Counted from the first letter of the stretch, positions 18,865-27,913 are shown. The stretch: 64,000 nt of DNA from Paenibacillus sp. YPG26 (GCF_023704175.1 NZ_CP084530.1:1882001-1946000), one strand, 5' to 3'. Made by a program: numbers and translations. Notes: a model not told the origin generated them from the sequence alone.

Positions 18865-18975
18865 ATGTTTCTCGTCTATTTCATGATTGTTGTCGTTGCG
18901 GTGGTCATTGTCTGGGCGACCTTCTGGGTCACGAAGAAAGCTTACTCCAAGAAGTGGGATCAACCTGAAGATTAA
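18865..18975 (+). CDS. Small single-helix membrane protein (36 residues)
   Basis: ATG at 18865 follows GGGGGGAT. The product is one hydrophobic helix (MFLVYFMIVVVAVVIVWATF) with a short basic then acidic tail (WVTKKAYSKKWDQPED). A rho-independent terminator begins 20 bp after the stop, so it looks like a complete transcript of its own. The family is not recognised; the topology resembles small membrane subunits or regulators. Confidence 0.6.
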   Translation: MFLVYFMIVVVAVVIVWATFWVTKKAYSKKWDQPED

Positions 18976-18994
18976 GCAGACGATAAAGATGTTC

Positions 18995-19034
18995 AAGAGG
19001 ATGGGTGCGCGACAAGTGCATTCATCCTCTTTTT
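18995..19034 (+). terminator. Terminator after the 36-codon gene
   Basis: A 9-bp stem (18995-19003 with 19023-19031), a 19-nt loop containing a short TGC/GCA pairing, then five T residues. Confidence 0.75.
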
Positions 19035-19170
19035 CGTGGAAGGGGGTTAAGTCTAAATCTGATTGTTGTTGCGTTCTGATCTGCAGCAGATCAGCTTCGG
19101 GTTCAGCCCAATCTGGCTTGGAAGCTGCTGCATAAGCTGTAACAGCAATTGTGAAATGAGGCGGTAGAAT

Positions 19171-20226
19171 ATGGGTCTGCCAGTTTACCGGATAGGAATG
19201 AAGAAGGCTGACATCACGCAGCTTAACCAGAATATCTGGTCCAAGGAATTCGTCCGCGGTGAATTCAGTATGAAGGGAATCAGCCGGCCAGCCCGGATCA
19301 GATTCCGCGGAGAACATACCCGTGAGTATCCCAAGCGATCGTTCGAGATCAGAACCAGGGGACGCACCTATCATTTCAATGCCCAATACGATGATCCATC
19401 CATGCTGCGCAACGCGCTGTCTTTTCAATTCTTTGAAGCTATAGGTGTACCTGCTCCGGCTGCACAGCACTGTGTGCTCGTAATGAATGGAGAACTGCTG
19501 GGCGTGTATTTGAGGCTTGAGGCCGTGAAGACAAGCTTTTTCCGCACAAGAGCTATACCAGCAAGGAGCATATTCTATGCGGTAAATGATAATGCAGACT
19601 TCTCCTTATTCGATAAGGACAATGGACTTCTCAAGGAGTCCTTGTTCTCCGGTTACAGCCTGATAAAAGGTTGGAAGAAGGACAGACAGAGGTTAGAGCA
19701 GTTCGTACATTTGCTGAATGCCAAACAAGGGAATGAGCTTCTCAGCTTCCTTCAGCGGCGGATAAATATAGACAATTATCTGCGGTGGCTGTGCGGCGCA
19801 GTGATGACGGGGAATGATGATGGACTGCGCCAAAATTATACCTGGTATGAGCATAAGACGACCGGTAAATATGGTATTGTTCCATGGGATTACGAGGGGA
19901 CCTGGGGAAGGAATTTCTATGGTGCAAGGACGGACTCCAACGTAATCGAGATCCAAGGAGATAATCAATTAACAGGGAAAATGTTAAGCTTTCGACCGCT
20001 GCGTGCGGAGTATAAGAGGCTGCTGCGGAGCTTTCTAACGAAGGACTTCAGGACGGCTATAATCATGGGAGCAGCTAGGCGGATGCACAGCCGCATTACT
20101 GCCGATGCTGGAAGAGATCCGAACACGAAGTGGGCGATGAGCGATTTCCACGGTGAATTGGGAGTAATCCGGGAGTACACGGAAGAGAGAAGAGAATATT
20201 TGATTCAGCATCTGAAGGACCTATAG
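19171..20226 (+). CDS. CotH-like protein kinase family protein
   Basis: A 351-residue member of the CotH family, atypical kinases that phosphorylate spore-coat and secreted proteins. Family marks are RIRFRGEHTREYPKRSFEI near 43-62, a GVYLRLEAV segment near 110, MTGNDDGLRQNYTWY near 212-226, and the metal-binding GIVPWDYEGTWGRNFYG near 235-251, where the Asp of PWDYE corresponds to the kinase DFG aspartate. No signal peptide is visible, so it acts in the cytosol or mother cell. GAGGCGG precedes the ATG. A role in the spore coat is inferred, not shown. Confidence 0.8.
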   Translation: MGLPVYRIGMKKADITQLNQNIWSKEFVRGEFSMKGISRPARIRFRGEHTREYPKRSFEIRTRGRTYHFNAQYDDPSMLRNALSFQFFEAIGVPAPAAQHCVLVMNGELLGVYLRLEAVKTSFFRTRAIPARSIFYAVNDNADFSLFDKDNGLLKESLFSGYSLIKGWKKDRQRLEQFVHLLNAKQGNELLSFLQRRINIDNYLRWLCGAVMTGNDDGLRQNYTWYEHKTTGKYGIVPWDYEGTWGRNFYGARTDSNVIEIQGDNQLTGKMLSFRPLRAEYKRLLRSFLTKDFRTAIIMGAARRMHSRITADAGRDPNTKWAMSDFHGELGVIREYTEERREYLIQHLKDL

Positions 20227-20294
20227 ATCTCCTGTTCCCAGGAGGGAATATATGGTAACCTGTTCATACCACTATTTAGGAGGTCTATAACTCC

Positions 20295-20621
20295 ATGTAT
20301 CAAGAATCGCAGGATCCTTTTGCTTATGAACGTTATCATCAACGGCCACCTGTCCGGACAAATACCAAGTCAATCGTCTCCCTCGTGCTGGGGATATGCT
20401 CTATCTCCGTACCTTATCTCGGATTCGTAATCGGTATTGTGGCCATTATTTTTGCATGCCTTTCATTCAGAGAACTTAAGTATAGCGGTGAGAGGGGCAG
20501 GGGGCTATCGGTGGCTGGTCTGGTCTGCGGGATTGTAGGAACCGTGTTCTACGCAGGGGCTATTGTGCTAATCGTCTTATCTATGCTCTACATGTCGAAC
20601 TATGGTGCGTATGTTTGGTAA
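20295..20621 (+). CDS. DUF4190-like membrane protein
   Basis: A 108-residue protein with a hydrophilic N-terminus (about 1-25) and two long hydrophobic segments (about 27-55 and 70-98). The motif SIVSLVLGICSI....G.....IVAIIFACLSFRE and the second GLSVAGLVCGIVG are typical of the DUF4190 family, which has no known biochemical function. AGGAGG lies 13 bp upstream. It follows the CotH-like gene by 68 bp in the same direction. Confidence 0.75.
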   Translation: MYQESQDPFAYERYHQRPPVRTNTKSIVSLVLGICSISVPYLGFVIGIVAIIFACLSFRELKYSGERGRGLSVAGLVCGIVGTVFYAGAIVLIVLSMLYMSNYGAYVW

Positions 20622-20723
20622 AATTTGATACATCCCTGTTATCGCATGACTTCGACCCTCTGTCATAGACTCATAGGAGCTGTATGTCAGCTGATGACCT
20701 GCATTCACAAGTGTATTTCTGAT

Positions 20724-20754
20724 CAAAAAAACAGCACGGACGCAGCGTCCGTGC
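20724..20754 (-). terminator. Terminator of the carbonic anhydrase gene
   Basis: A 9-bp GC-rich stem (20734-20742 with 20746-20754) with a 3-nt loop. On the minus strand it is followed by a T run (20724-20731). Confidence 0.9.
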
Positions 20755-20773
20755 CAAAAGCATTGAGAGATGT

Positions 20774-21340
20774 CTAGTCCTGTTCACGCCCGTCTACGAC
20801 AAGCTCCAATTCTCCAGTTGTCGAATCGATAATCATGCCGTGTACAGGGAAATGGGGTGGGAGTAATGGGTGATTCTTAATAATCTCCACAGTATGGATT
20901 ACCCCCTCTTTTTCGGTACTAAACCCGCGCAGCCATTTTTTTAATTTGATGCCTGAATTCTCAAGCGTATCGAAGACCTCAGTAGAAATTCCTTTTTCAT
21001 GGATCGAATTGATGATCCTGTCCGAGTTGATGGAAGCCATGCCGCAGCCTGTGTGACCAACTACGATAACCTCTTCCGCACCCAGCTCATAGATGGCTAC
21101 CAGCACACTACGCATAACACTACCAAACGGCTGGGAGATAATAGCGCCCGCGTTCTTAATGATCTTGGCATCTCCATTGCGCAGGTTCATGGCTCTTGGC
21201 AGAAGCTCAACGAGACGGGTATCCATACAAGTTACGATAGCCAGCTTTTTGGATGGGAACTTATCAGAAATATAACTTTCGTATTCTTTTTCCTCGACAA
21301 ATTGCTTGTTGTAGTTCAGGATTTCGGTAATGTTGCTCAT
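20774..21340 (-). CDS. Beta-class carbonic anhydrase
   Basis: Zinc enzyme interconverting CO2 and bicarbonate. The 188-residue protein has the beta-class ligands in order: Cys38 in CMDTR with Asp40 and Arg42, then His96 and Cys99 in VVGHTGCGM. The length and the conserved N-terminus (LNYNKQFVE) resemble B. subtilis YtiB. GGAGGAATAAGATC precedes the ATG. It lies 29 bp behind the HesB-like gene and probably shares its transcript. Confidence 0.9.
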   Translation of the reverse strand: MSNITEILNYNKQFVEEKEYESYISDKFPSKKLAIVTCMDTRLVELLPRAMNLRNGDAKIIKNAGAIISQPFGSVMRSVLVAIYELGAEEVIVVGHTGCGMASINSDRIINSIHEKGISTEVFDTLENSGIKLKKWLRGFSTEKEGVIHTVEIIKNHPLLPPHFPVHGMIIDSTTGELELVVDGREQD

Positions 21341-21369
21341 GATCTTATTCCTCCAGTATTTGTCGTTGT

Positions 21370-21693
21370 TTAGTTGCCGCGAATATCATGCAGTTTGACA
21401 TTCTGGCCATAGATTTGCGAATCTCCTTCAAGCCGGAACGATCCGTCCAAGGGATCACCCTTGAGTCTTAGCTGATCCTCATAGAATACGGCGCGCTGGG
21501 GATCTACCCAGAAGGGGAACGACTCGTTCTCGATCGGGACGTCTGTAGGGTCTGGCTGGCTGATAATTTGAAAAGAAGTAATCCCGTAGCATCCACAGCC
21601 TTCAGTGTCATACAGCAGCCGGACTTGTCCGGGTTGCTCGCCGATCTTTGTGTTCAGAATATCCTTCGCCTGCTGGTCCAAAGTAATTCTCAT
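21370..21693 (-). CDS. HesB/IscA-like iron-sulfur assembly domain protein (YqkB-like)
   Basis: A 107-residue protein of the HesB-like fold, similar in length and layout to B. subtilis YqkB. The start MRITLDQQAKDIL and the GCGCYGI motif (about 33-39) are visible. The canonical A-type C-terminal CGCG motif is absent, so it is not a standard IscA/SufA scaffold. AGAGGGAGAGGGAG precedes the ATG. A role in iron-sulfur handling is inferred from the fold only. Confidence 0.75.
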   Translation of the reverse strand: MRITLDQQAKDILNTKIGEQPGQVRLLYDTEGCGCYGITSFQIISQPDPTDVPIENESFPFWVDPQRAVFYEDQLRLKGDPLDGSFRLEGDSQIYGQNVKLHDIRGN

Positions 21694-21806
21694 GGTCTCC
21701 CTCTCCCTCTAGCTCAAGTAAGTACGCCTTTAAAAGTTGATTATATAGATTGTAATAAGTATCATCAAGAGGAACACCAAAATTTAGAATTGAGGTGAAC
21801 CTGGTA

Positions 21807-23324
21807 ATGGAACAGGATATTCAGCAGAAGCTGGAACAATTTAGGGAGCTTAACAAGAAAATTAGAAGCTACTATGAAGCCGTCGCTTTAATGGCATGGG
21901 ATCTGCGCACAGGCGCTCCAAGAAAAGGGGCAGAGACCCGGGCAGAGACACTGGGTGTACTGTCAACGGAGTCATTCAAATTGCAGACTTCGCCTGAGAT
22001 GGGCGAACTCCTTAAGGCTCTGAACCGTCCAGAAATATTGGAACAGTTAGACGATGTCAATCGCCGGATTGTGGAGAATGTACAGGAAGAATATGACCGC
22101 AGTATTAAGATTCCTGCGGATAAATATCAGGAATATGTGACGCTTGCCTCTCATTCGGAGACGTTGTGGGAGGACTTCAAGGAGAATTCCGATTTCGCAG
22201 GATTTGAACCCTATTTGACCCAAATCGTTGCCAAGCTGCAGGAATTCATTGATTATTGGGGACCCCGGGATACACGTTATGACACGCTGCTGAACCTCTA
22301 TGAGCCAGGGCTTACCACAGTGAAGCTGGATGAAGTGTTCGGGCAGCTTCGTGACCGGCTTGTTCCACTTGTCGAAGCAATTCAAGCTTCACCGGACAAG
22401 CCCGAATTCCAATTTCTGAATCAACTGTATGACCAGGACCAGCAGGAGAAATTCAGCAAATTCCTGCTTGAGCAGATTGGCTATGACTTTGAGGCAGGAC
22501 GTATGGATGAAAGTGTTCATCCTTTCGCAACTGGGCTGAATCCAGGGGATGTACGGATCACTACACATTACTTGCAGGACGATGTGACAAGTGCCTTATT
22601 CAGTGCTCTCCATGAGGGTGGACACGCGCTCTATGAGCAGAACGTGAGCCCCGAGTTGACCGGAACCCCGCTGGCTGAAGGAACCTCGATGGGCATTCAC
22701 GAATCCCAGTCCCGGTTCTGGGAGAATATGATTGGGCGCAGCCGTCCCTTCTGGGACCGTTATTTCAGTGATCTGCAGCAGCATTTCCCCGAGCAGCTGG
22801 CATCTGTATCCGTAGAAGATTTCCACCGGGCAGTGAACCGGGTTGGGAATTCACTGATCCGTACCGAGTCGGATGAGCTGACCTATAATCTTCACATCAT
22901 TATCCGGTACGAGATCGAGAAGCAGCTGTTCAATGAAAGCCTTAGTGTTCAAGATCTTCCTAAAGTCTGGAATGAGAAGTATGAGAAGTATTTAGGCATC
23001 GTTCCGCCAAACGATGGCGTTGGTGTTCTGCAGGACGTCCATTGGTCTGGAGGAAGCTTTGGATACTTCCCATCCTATTCCCTTGGCAACATGTACGCGG
23101 CACAGATCGCGCACACCATCCGCAAGGAGATCCCGGGCTTTGATGAATTGATCGCGGAAGGGAATTTTGCACCAATCAAGGATTGGCTGACCGATAAGAT
23201 TTATAAGTACGGGAAGAGCCGGAAGCCGGCTGAATTGATTCTGGATATAACAGGAGAAGAGCTGAATCCGAATTATCTTGCCGATTATTTGGAACAGAAA
23301 TATAAGGCGCTGTACAATCTGTAA
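21807..23324 (+). CDS. M32-family metallocarboxypeptidase (thermostable carboxypeptidase Taq type)
   Basis: Cytosolic broad-specificity zinc carboxypeptidase, 505 residues. It carries the M32 active-site motif HEGGH (His269, Glu270, His273) within ALHEGGHALYEQ, and the conserved GIHESQSRFWEN that supplies the third ligand. GAGGTG lies 9 nt before the ATG at 21807; a GTG at 21795 overlaps that site. B. subtilis YpwA is the closest family member I know. It is monocistronic with its own terminator. Confidence 0.9.
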   Translation: MEQDIQQKLEQFRELNKKIRSYYEAVALMAWDLRTGAPRKGAETRAETLGVLSTESFKLQTSPEMGELLKALNRPEILEQLDDVNRRIVENVQEEYDRSIKIPADKYQEYVTLASHSETLWEDFKENSDFAGFEPYLTQIVAKLQEFIDYWGPRDTRYDTLLNLYEPGLTTVKLDEVFGQLRDRLVPLVEAIQASPDKPEFQFLNQLYDQDQQEKFSKFLLEQIGYDFEAGRMDESVHPFATGLNPGDVRITTHYLQDDVTSALFSALHEGGHALYEQNVSPELTGTPLAEGTSMGIHESQSRFWENMIGRSRPFWDRYFSDLQQHFPEQLASVSVEDFHRAVNRVGNSLIRTESDELTYNLHIIIRYEIEKQLFNESLSVQDLPKVWNEKYEKYLGIVPPNDGVGVLQDVHWSGGSFGYFPSYSLGNMYAAQIAHTIRKEIPGFDELIAEGNFAPIKDWLTDKIYKYGKSRKPAELILDITGEELNPNYLADYLEQKYKALYNL

Positions 23325-23340
23325 ATGTGTACTGAACTTA

Positions 23341-23379
23341 GGCCGAACTTGGGGTTACACCCCCGGGTTCGGTCTTTTT
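23341..23379 (+). terminator. Terminator after the M32 carboxypeptidase gene
   Basis: Inverted repeat GGCCGAAC.../...GTTCGGTC (23341-23348 with 23367-23374) with inner GGGG/CCCC pairing, followed by five T residues. Confidence 0.8.
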
Positions 23380-23474
23380 GGTAGGTTCATAACCTTTCGG
23401 TAGACGCGTGCATACATTGGAGCATAGCCTTAAGCTGACAGCAGCAGGGCACGTAAGCACAAGGAGGGAAGCAA

Positions 23475-24479
23475 ATGAGGAAATCACGGGCAGCGATGTG
23501 GGTGGCCATTATGCTGGTGTGCAGTATAGCTCTTGGCGGTTGCGGTACCGACGGCCAGGGGGCGAAGATTCAGCTCGGCGAGGTCACACGTTCAGTGTTC
23601 TATGCTCCGCAGTATGTGGCACTTGAGAAGGGATTCTTCAAGGAGAATGGGCTGGATGTCGAGCTTAGAACGACTTCTGGTGGCGATAAGACGATGACTG
23701 CTCTCTTGTCGGGTGGCATTGATGTTGCACTTGTTGGAGCTGAGACCTCCATTTACGTATACCAGCAGGGTTCGGAAGATCCGGTTCTGAACTTTGCGGG
23801 GCTTACCCAGACCGATGGGACTTTTCTCGTGTCCCGTCAACAGATCAAGAACTTTCATTGGGACTCGCTGAAGCAATCGGTATTCCTCGGTCAGCGCAAA
23901 GGAGGTATGCCACAAATGGCGGGTGAATTTGCTCTTAAAAAGCACGGAATAAATCCGCATCAGGACTTGAAATTGATCCAGAATGTAGATTTCGCCAACA
24001 TTACCGCCGCCTTTATTTCGGGAACAGGAGATTATGTGCAGCTGTTCGAGCCGCAAGCTTCAATCATCGAGAAGGAAGGCAAGGGCCATGTCATTGCTTC
24101 CTTCGGCACGGAGAGCGGCAAGCTGCCTTACACAGCCTACATGAGCAAGAAGAGTTATATTGATGGACATAAGGAACAGGTGCAGAAATTTACAGATGCA
24201 ATTTTTAAGGCCCAGCAGTGGGTGAACGAGCACTCTCCGGAAGAAGTTGCCCAGGTGGTATCCCCTTATTTCAAGGATACGGACCAAGCGATCCTCGCTA
24301 GTGCCATTAAGCGTTACAAAGAGCAGGGAACTTATGCGCTGACTCCGGGGATTGACGAAGCATCCTGGAATAATCTTTTGGATGTCATGGCTGCAGCTGG
24401 TGAGCTTAAGGAGAGGATACCTGTATCCAAGCTTGTCGAACCTTCCTTCGCACAACAAGCCGCAGAAGCCGGCAAATAA
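23475..24479 (+). CDS. Substrate-binding lipoprotein of an NMT1/SsuA-type ABC importer
   Basis: A 334-residue extracytoplasmic binding protein anchored by a lipobox (IALGGC, Cys near 23). It has the NMT1/THI5-SsuA fold: APQYVALEKGFFKENGLDVEL near 43-65, TALLSGGIDVALVGAET, and a late helical domain. Homologues bind sulfonates, nitrate, bicarbonate or pyrimidine precursors of thiamine; the ligand cannot be read here. AAGGAGGG lies upstream. It leads a three-gene operon with the ATPase and permease that follow. Confidence 0.85.
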   Translation: MRKSRAAMWVAIMLVCSIALGGCGTDGQGAKIQLGEVTRSVFYAPQYVALEKGFFKENGLDVELRTTSGGDKTMTALLSGGIDVALVGAETSIYVYQQGSEDPVLNFAGLTQTDGTFLVSRQQIKNFHWDSLKQSVFLGQRKGGMPQMAGEFALKKHGINPHQDLKLIQNVDFANITAAFISGTGDYVQLFEPQASIIEKEGKGHVIASFGTESGKLPYTAYMSKKSYIDGHKEQVQKFTDAIFKAQQWVNEHSPEEVAQVVSPYFKDTDQAILASAIKRYKEQGTYALTPGIDEASWNNLLDVMAAAGELKERIPVSKLVEPSFAQQAAEAGK

Positions 24480-24497
24480 TAGAGAGGGGCGCGGGAA

Positions 24498-25289
24498 ATG
24501 GAGCCGGTTATTGAACTACAAGATGTTGAGCACGTCTACGTTACGGACAGGGAAGCTGTCCTCGCGCTTGAAGGGATGAATATCGCGGTTCAGCCAGGTG
24601 AATTCATCAGCCTGGTGGGTCCGAGCGGCTGCGGCAAAACCACCCTGCTCTCGATCATGGCCGGGCTTCTTATCCCCACCAGAGGCAGGGTTCTACTGAA
24701 CGGAAAGCCTGTCACCGGGCCTGATCCCGGTGTAGGTTATATGCTGCAGCAGGATTATCTGTTCCCTTGGCGCCGAATTCTGGATAATGCTGTTCTAGGT
24801 CTGGAGCTAAGAGGACAGCTGAGTCCGGAACGCAAGGAATCGGTGGTTCAGCTTCTTGAAGGCATGGGACTCGGAGGAACCGGGGAGTTGTATCCTTCCC
24901 AGCTGTCTGGAGGCATGCGCCAGCGGGTGGCTCTGGTGAGAACTTTAGCTGCGGAGCCGGATCTCCTGCTGCTGGATGAGCCTTTCTCTGCACTGGATTA
25001 TCAGACCAAATTACAGCTCGAGGATCTGATCGCGGAGACGCTGCAGGCCCGGAGCAAGACGGCGATCCTGGTTACACATGACCTGGCTGAGGCGATCGCG
25101 GTCAGTGACCGGGTGATTGTCCTGGCGGCAAGGCCTGGGAGAATCCGGAAGACTTTCGAGGTACCGGACAATATAAGGTCCGCACAGCCCTTCTATGCCC
25201 GTGAGCAGGAAGGCTTCAATGAGCTGTTTCACCAAATCTGGAAAGAGCTTGAAGCCACTGAGAGAAAGGAGCAGGTGCCAGATGAGTGA
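24498..25289 (+). CDS. ATP-binding subunit of the NMT1/SsuA-type ABC importer
   Basis: A 263-residue SsuB/TauB-like ATPase. Walker A is GPSGCGKTT (41-49), Q-loop in MLQQDYLFPWRRI, signature LSGGMRQRVALVRTL, Walker B LLLLDEPFSALD, and H-loop VTHDLAEA. The LFPWR element after the Q-loop is typical of nitrate/sulfonate/taurine importers. It starts 18 bp after the binding-protein gene (AGAGGGGCG site), and its last 8 bp overlap the permease gene. Confidence 0.9.
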   Translation: MEPVIELQDVEHVYVTDREAVLALEGMNIAVQPGEFISLVGPSGCGKTTLLSIMAGLLIPTRGRVLLNGKPVTGPDPGVGYMLQQDYLFPWRRILDNAVLGLELRGQLSPERKESVVQLLEGMGLGGTGELYPSQLSGGMRQRVALVRTLAAEPDLLLLDEPFSALDYQTKLQLEDLIAETLQARSKTAILVTHDLAEAIAVSDRVIVLAARPGRIRKTFEVPDNIRSAQPFYAREQEGFNELFHQIWKELEATERKEQVPDE

Positions 25290-26124
25290 GCGGGTAAGTT
25301 CCCAGGATAATCAGGCTAATCCTTCAGGTGATTGGCTGCATACTCTGCATCAGGACTACCGGCACCGTAAGCGCCGCAGAGGGCGGGTGATCCTGTTCAC
25401 TCAGCTGTCGATTCTGCTCAGTCTGATCCTGATCTGGGAGATAGCGGGACGCTTCAGATGGATTGATGTCCTGATCTTCAGCTATCCCTCCAAGGTATTC
25501 GCACAGATCTGGAAGGATGTGCTTAGTGGAGAGCTTTGGCCGCATCTGGGCACTACCGTGCTTGAGACGTCTGCAGGCTTCCTGCTGGGCACCTTGGCAG
25601 GAACTCTGCTGGCTGTATTAATCTGGTGGTCCCCGTTCCTGTCCAAAGTACTTGATCCTTATATGGTAGTCTTCAACAGCATGCCCAAAGTGGCCTTGGG
25701 ACCTATCTTTATTGTTCTGTTTGGCGGGGGATTTACGGCGATTGTAATGACAACCTTGTCAATCACGGTCATTATAACCACCCTTGTTGTGAACAGCAGC
25801 TTTAATGAGGTCGACCCGAACCTGGTAAAAGTAGTCCGGACTTTTGGAGGCAGCCGTAAGGATGTATTCCGCAAGGTGATCCTTCCCGCGTCATTTCCGG
25901 CGATCGTCTCTACCCTGAAGGTCAATGTCGGCATGGCCTGGGTAGGCGTCATTGTAGGTGAGTTCCTTGTTGCAAAAGAAGGACTCGGGTACTTGATCAT
26001 TTATGGCTTCCAAGTCTTCAACTTCACTCTTGTGTTATCCAGCCTGGTAATCATCGCTGTAGCAGCGACTGGAATGTATCAGCTGGTTGTCTATATAGAA
26101 CACAAGCTGCTTCGGGAGCGTTAA
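25282..26124 (+). CDS. Permease subunit of the NMT1/SsuA-type ABC importer
   Basis: A 280-residue inner-membrane permease with about six helices of the BPD_transp_1 type. The EAA-like loop is in TFGGSRKDVFRKVILPASFPAIVS, which contacts the ATPase. The ATG at 25282 lies inside the end of the ATPase gene with AAAGGAG upstream, indicating translational coupling; a longer reading from 25195 would overlap that gene far more. A GGGAGCG-TTAA-CGCTCCC hairpin spans its stop codon but lacks a T run. Confidence 0.9.
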   Translation: MSERVSSQDNQANPSGDWLHTLHQDYRHRKRRRGRVILFTQLSILLSLILIWEIAGRFRWIDVLIFSYPSKVFAQIWKDVLSGELWPHLGTTVLETSAGFLLGTLAGTLLAVLIWWSPFLSKVLDPYMVVFNSMPKVALGPIFIVLFGGGFTAIVMTTLSITVIITTLVVNSSFNEVDPNLVKVVRTFGGSRKDVFRKVILPASFPAIVSTLKVNVGMAWVGVIVGEFLVAKEGLGYLIIYGFQVFNFTLVLSSLVIIAVAATGMYQLVVYIEHKLLRER

Positions 26125-26246
26125 CGCTCCCATCGCTGCTTGAGATTGGTAAAGGAATAAGGGCGCTTCCCGCCTGTATTATTGTGAACGTGTATCAAAT
26201 CTTATAGGATAGAGAATAGTGAGAGACTACAAGTGGGGGGTGTACG

Positions 26247-27230
26247 ATGGGTTTTAGAGTGATCAAGACCACCATTGCAACTGTGCTTGCGATTGTTATT
26301 GCTCATTTGCTGGGGATTCTGAATCCCTTGTCAGCAGGTCTGCTTGCTATATTGGGCGTGGATGTTACACGGAAAAGGAGCATTCACACCGTATCCTCCC
26401 GTTTTTTTGCTTCCATAATGGGGCTCGTGATGTCCTCAGTGTTATTCTACATATTCGGGTTTCATATTTGGGTGCTTGCCGTATATATCCTGATCGGATT
26501 CCCGCTGATCTCAAGAGCTAATCTGAAAGAAGGCATCGTGACAAGCTCTGTAGTTGTATTTCGCGTGTTCGGCGGGGAGGATGTCAGCTTCGAAGCCCTG
26601 TTCACACAAATATTGCTGCTGATTATCGGGCTTGGAAGTGCTGTGGTCGTTAATCTGATCTATATGCCAAATGAAGAGGACAAGCTTACAGGCATCCGAA
26701 GGAAAGTCGATAGCTTGTTCGGACTCATCTTCGAGCGGATCGCCTCCCAGCTCCGTGACCCCGACTATGTCTGGGATGGCCAGGAGTTGATTGAGGCGAG
26801 CCGGGAGGTGGAGCTGGGCTTGTCCACCGCTAACCGGGCCTTGGACAACCAGGTTATTGCTCCGGATGAGGCATGGGCGATCTATTTCTATATGCGCAAG
26901 CAGCAGCTTGACCGGATCGAGAGTATGCTGCAGCTGATCTCGCAGGTCTATCAGAGAATGCCGCAAGGAGAGAAGGCCTCGGTACTGTTCGATCAGCTGT
27001 CCATAGATGTGAAGAGAGAGACGTATACGGGCAACACAGAACATATGCTGCAAGAGCTGGAGAAGGAGTTCAAAGCGATGGAGCTCCCGCACAGCAGGGA
27101 GGAATTCGAGATTCGCTCCGCCATTCTTCAGCTGTGCAGGGAGCTGGCTTTATACCTGGATATTTCCAGGACGAGCAAGTATCCTACCGAGAAGAGCATC
27201 CGAAAGCGGGCAGTGAAACAAAAAACATAA
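26247..27230 (+). CDS. Aromatic acid exporter-like (FUSC/YqjA) membrane protein
   Basis: A 327-residue protein with the N-terminal four-to-six-helix ArAE_1 domain (about 1-140: MGFRVIKTTIATVLAIVIA, LAILGVDVTRKRS) and a C-terminal cytosolic helical domain (about 150-327). This matches B. subtilis YqjA, a family annotated as aromatic acid exporters on the basis of distant homology. GGGGGG precedes the ATG. No partner gene is adjacent. Transport activity is inferred. Confidence 0.8.
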   Translation: MGFRVIKTTIATVLAIVIAHLLGILNPLSAGLLAILGVDVTRKRSIHTVSSRFFASIMGLVMSSVLFYIFGFHIWVLAVYILIGFPLISRANLKEGIVTSSVVVFRVFGGEDVSFEALFTQILLLIIGLGSAVVVNLIYMPNEEDKLTGIRRKVDSLFGLIFERIASQLRDPDYVWDGQELIEASREVELGLSTANRALDNQVIAPDEAWAIYFYMRKQQLDRIESMLQLISQVYQRMPQGEKASVLFDQLSIDVKRETYTGNTEHMLQELEKEFKAMELPHSREEFEIRSAILQLCRELALYLDISRTSKYPTEKSIRKRAVKQKT

Positions 27231-27258
27231 ATATAATGAATTCATCCCTCCAATTAAT

Positions 27259-27287
27259 CAACATTCGCCCATGTCCTGCATACACTT
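27259..27287 (+). promoter_or_regulatory. Sporulation sigma-K-like (or sigma-E-like) promoter of cotE
   Basis: CATACACTT (27279-27287) fits the -10 of mother-cell sigma factors, with AACA (27259-27262) as a sigma-K-type -35 about 15-16 bp upstream. It ends 40 bp before the cotE start. B. subtilis cotE is read from sigma-E and sigma-K promoters, which fits. Confidence 0.45.
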
Positions 27288-27326
27288 GATAGTGAATGAT
27301 TGATTTGTATGGAGGAGGTTCAAACC

Positions 27327-27875
27327 ATGTCATCGAAATATCAAAGTAGAGAGATTATTACGAAGGCGATCTGCGGCAAAGGTCGTAAGTTCTCTACCGT
27401 AACACATACCGTGACTCCGCCTCAGAATCCGTCAAGTATACTGGGGGCCTGGATCATCAACCACCAGTATGAGGCGGTTGCTGCAGGTGACGGAATTGAA
27501 GTTATTGGGACATACGATATCAATATTTGGTACTCGTATGAGAGGAACTCACAGACCGCCGTGGCGAAAGAAAAGGTATCTTATGTTGAGCTTGTACCGC
27601 TTTCTTATCTGGATTCCAGACACCGGTCTTCGTCGGTGGAGGTATCTGCGGATGCGACGCAGGAACCCAGCACCGTCGAAGCCAGTGTGTCGGGAGACGG
27701 CAGCGTGCTTATTCGTGTGGAGCGCGAATTCGCTGTCGAGCTTGTTGCTGAGACCAAGATAAATGTCCTTGTCGTACCGGGCGGCAGCGACTTCGAAGAC
27801 AAAGACTTTGACTTCAGCGGAGATGGCGGGGATTACGAAGATCTTGATCCGGATCTCCTGGATGATGATCTGTAA
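27327..27875 (+). CDS. cotE: Outer spore coat morphogenetic protein CotE
   Basis: Directs assembly of the outer coat around the forespore. The 183-residue protein matches B. subtilis CotE along its length: REIITKAICGKGRKF near 8, PSSILGAWIINHQYEA near 34-49, YDINIWYSYERNSQT near 62, then EREFAVELVAETKI near 137. The C-terminal tail is strongly acidic (DFEDKDFDF…DPDLLDDDL), as in CotE. GGAGGAGG precedes the ATG at 27327; an upstream ATG at 27309 in the same frame lies on the ribosome site. A terminator follows, then amidoligase-like, mutS and mutL genes. Confidence 0.95.
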   Translation: MSSKYQSREIITKAICGKGRKFSTVTHTVTPPQNPSSILGAWIINHQYEAVAAGDGIEVIGTYDINIWYSYERNSQTAVAKEKVSYVELVPLSYLDSRHRSSSVEVSADATQEPSTVEASVSGDGSVLIRVEREFAVELVAETKINVLVVPGGSDFEDKDFDFSGDGGDYEDLDPDLLDDDL

Positions 27876-27913
27876 CTGAATACTCTATTGTATGCAGCTG
27901 CCTGAGCAGCGAC

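Noticed and set aside
23380..23474. TPP riboswitch before the NMT1-type importer
   Set aside because: The leader is under 100 bp and lacks the CUGAGA core; the only hairpin is the upstream gene's terminator.
26113..26131. GGGAGCG-TTAA-CGCTCCC hairpin as a terminator of the importer operon
   Set aside because: It overlaps the permease stop codon but is not followed by a T run, so it is not a standard intrinsic terminator.
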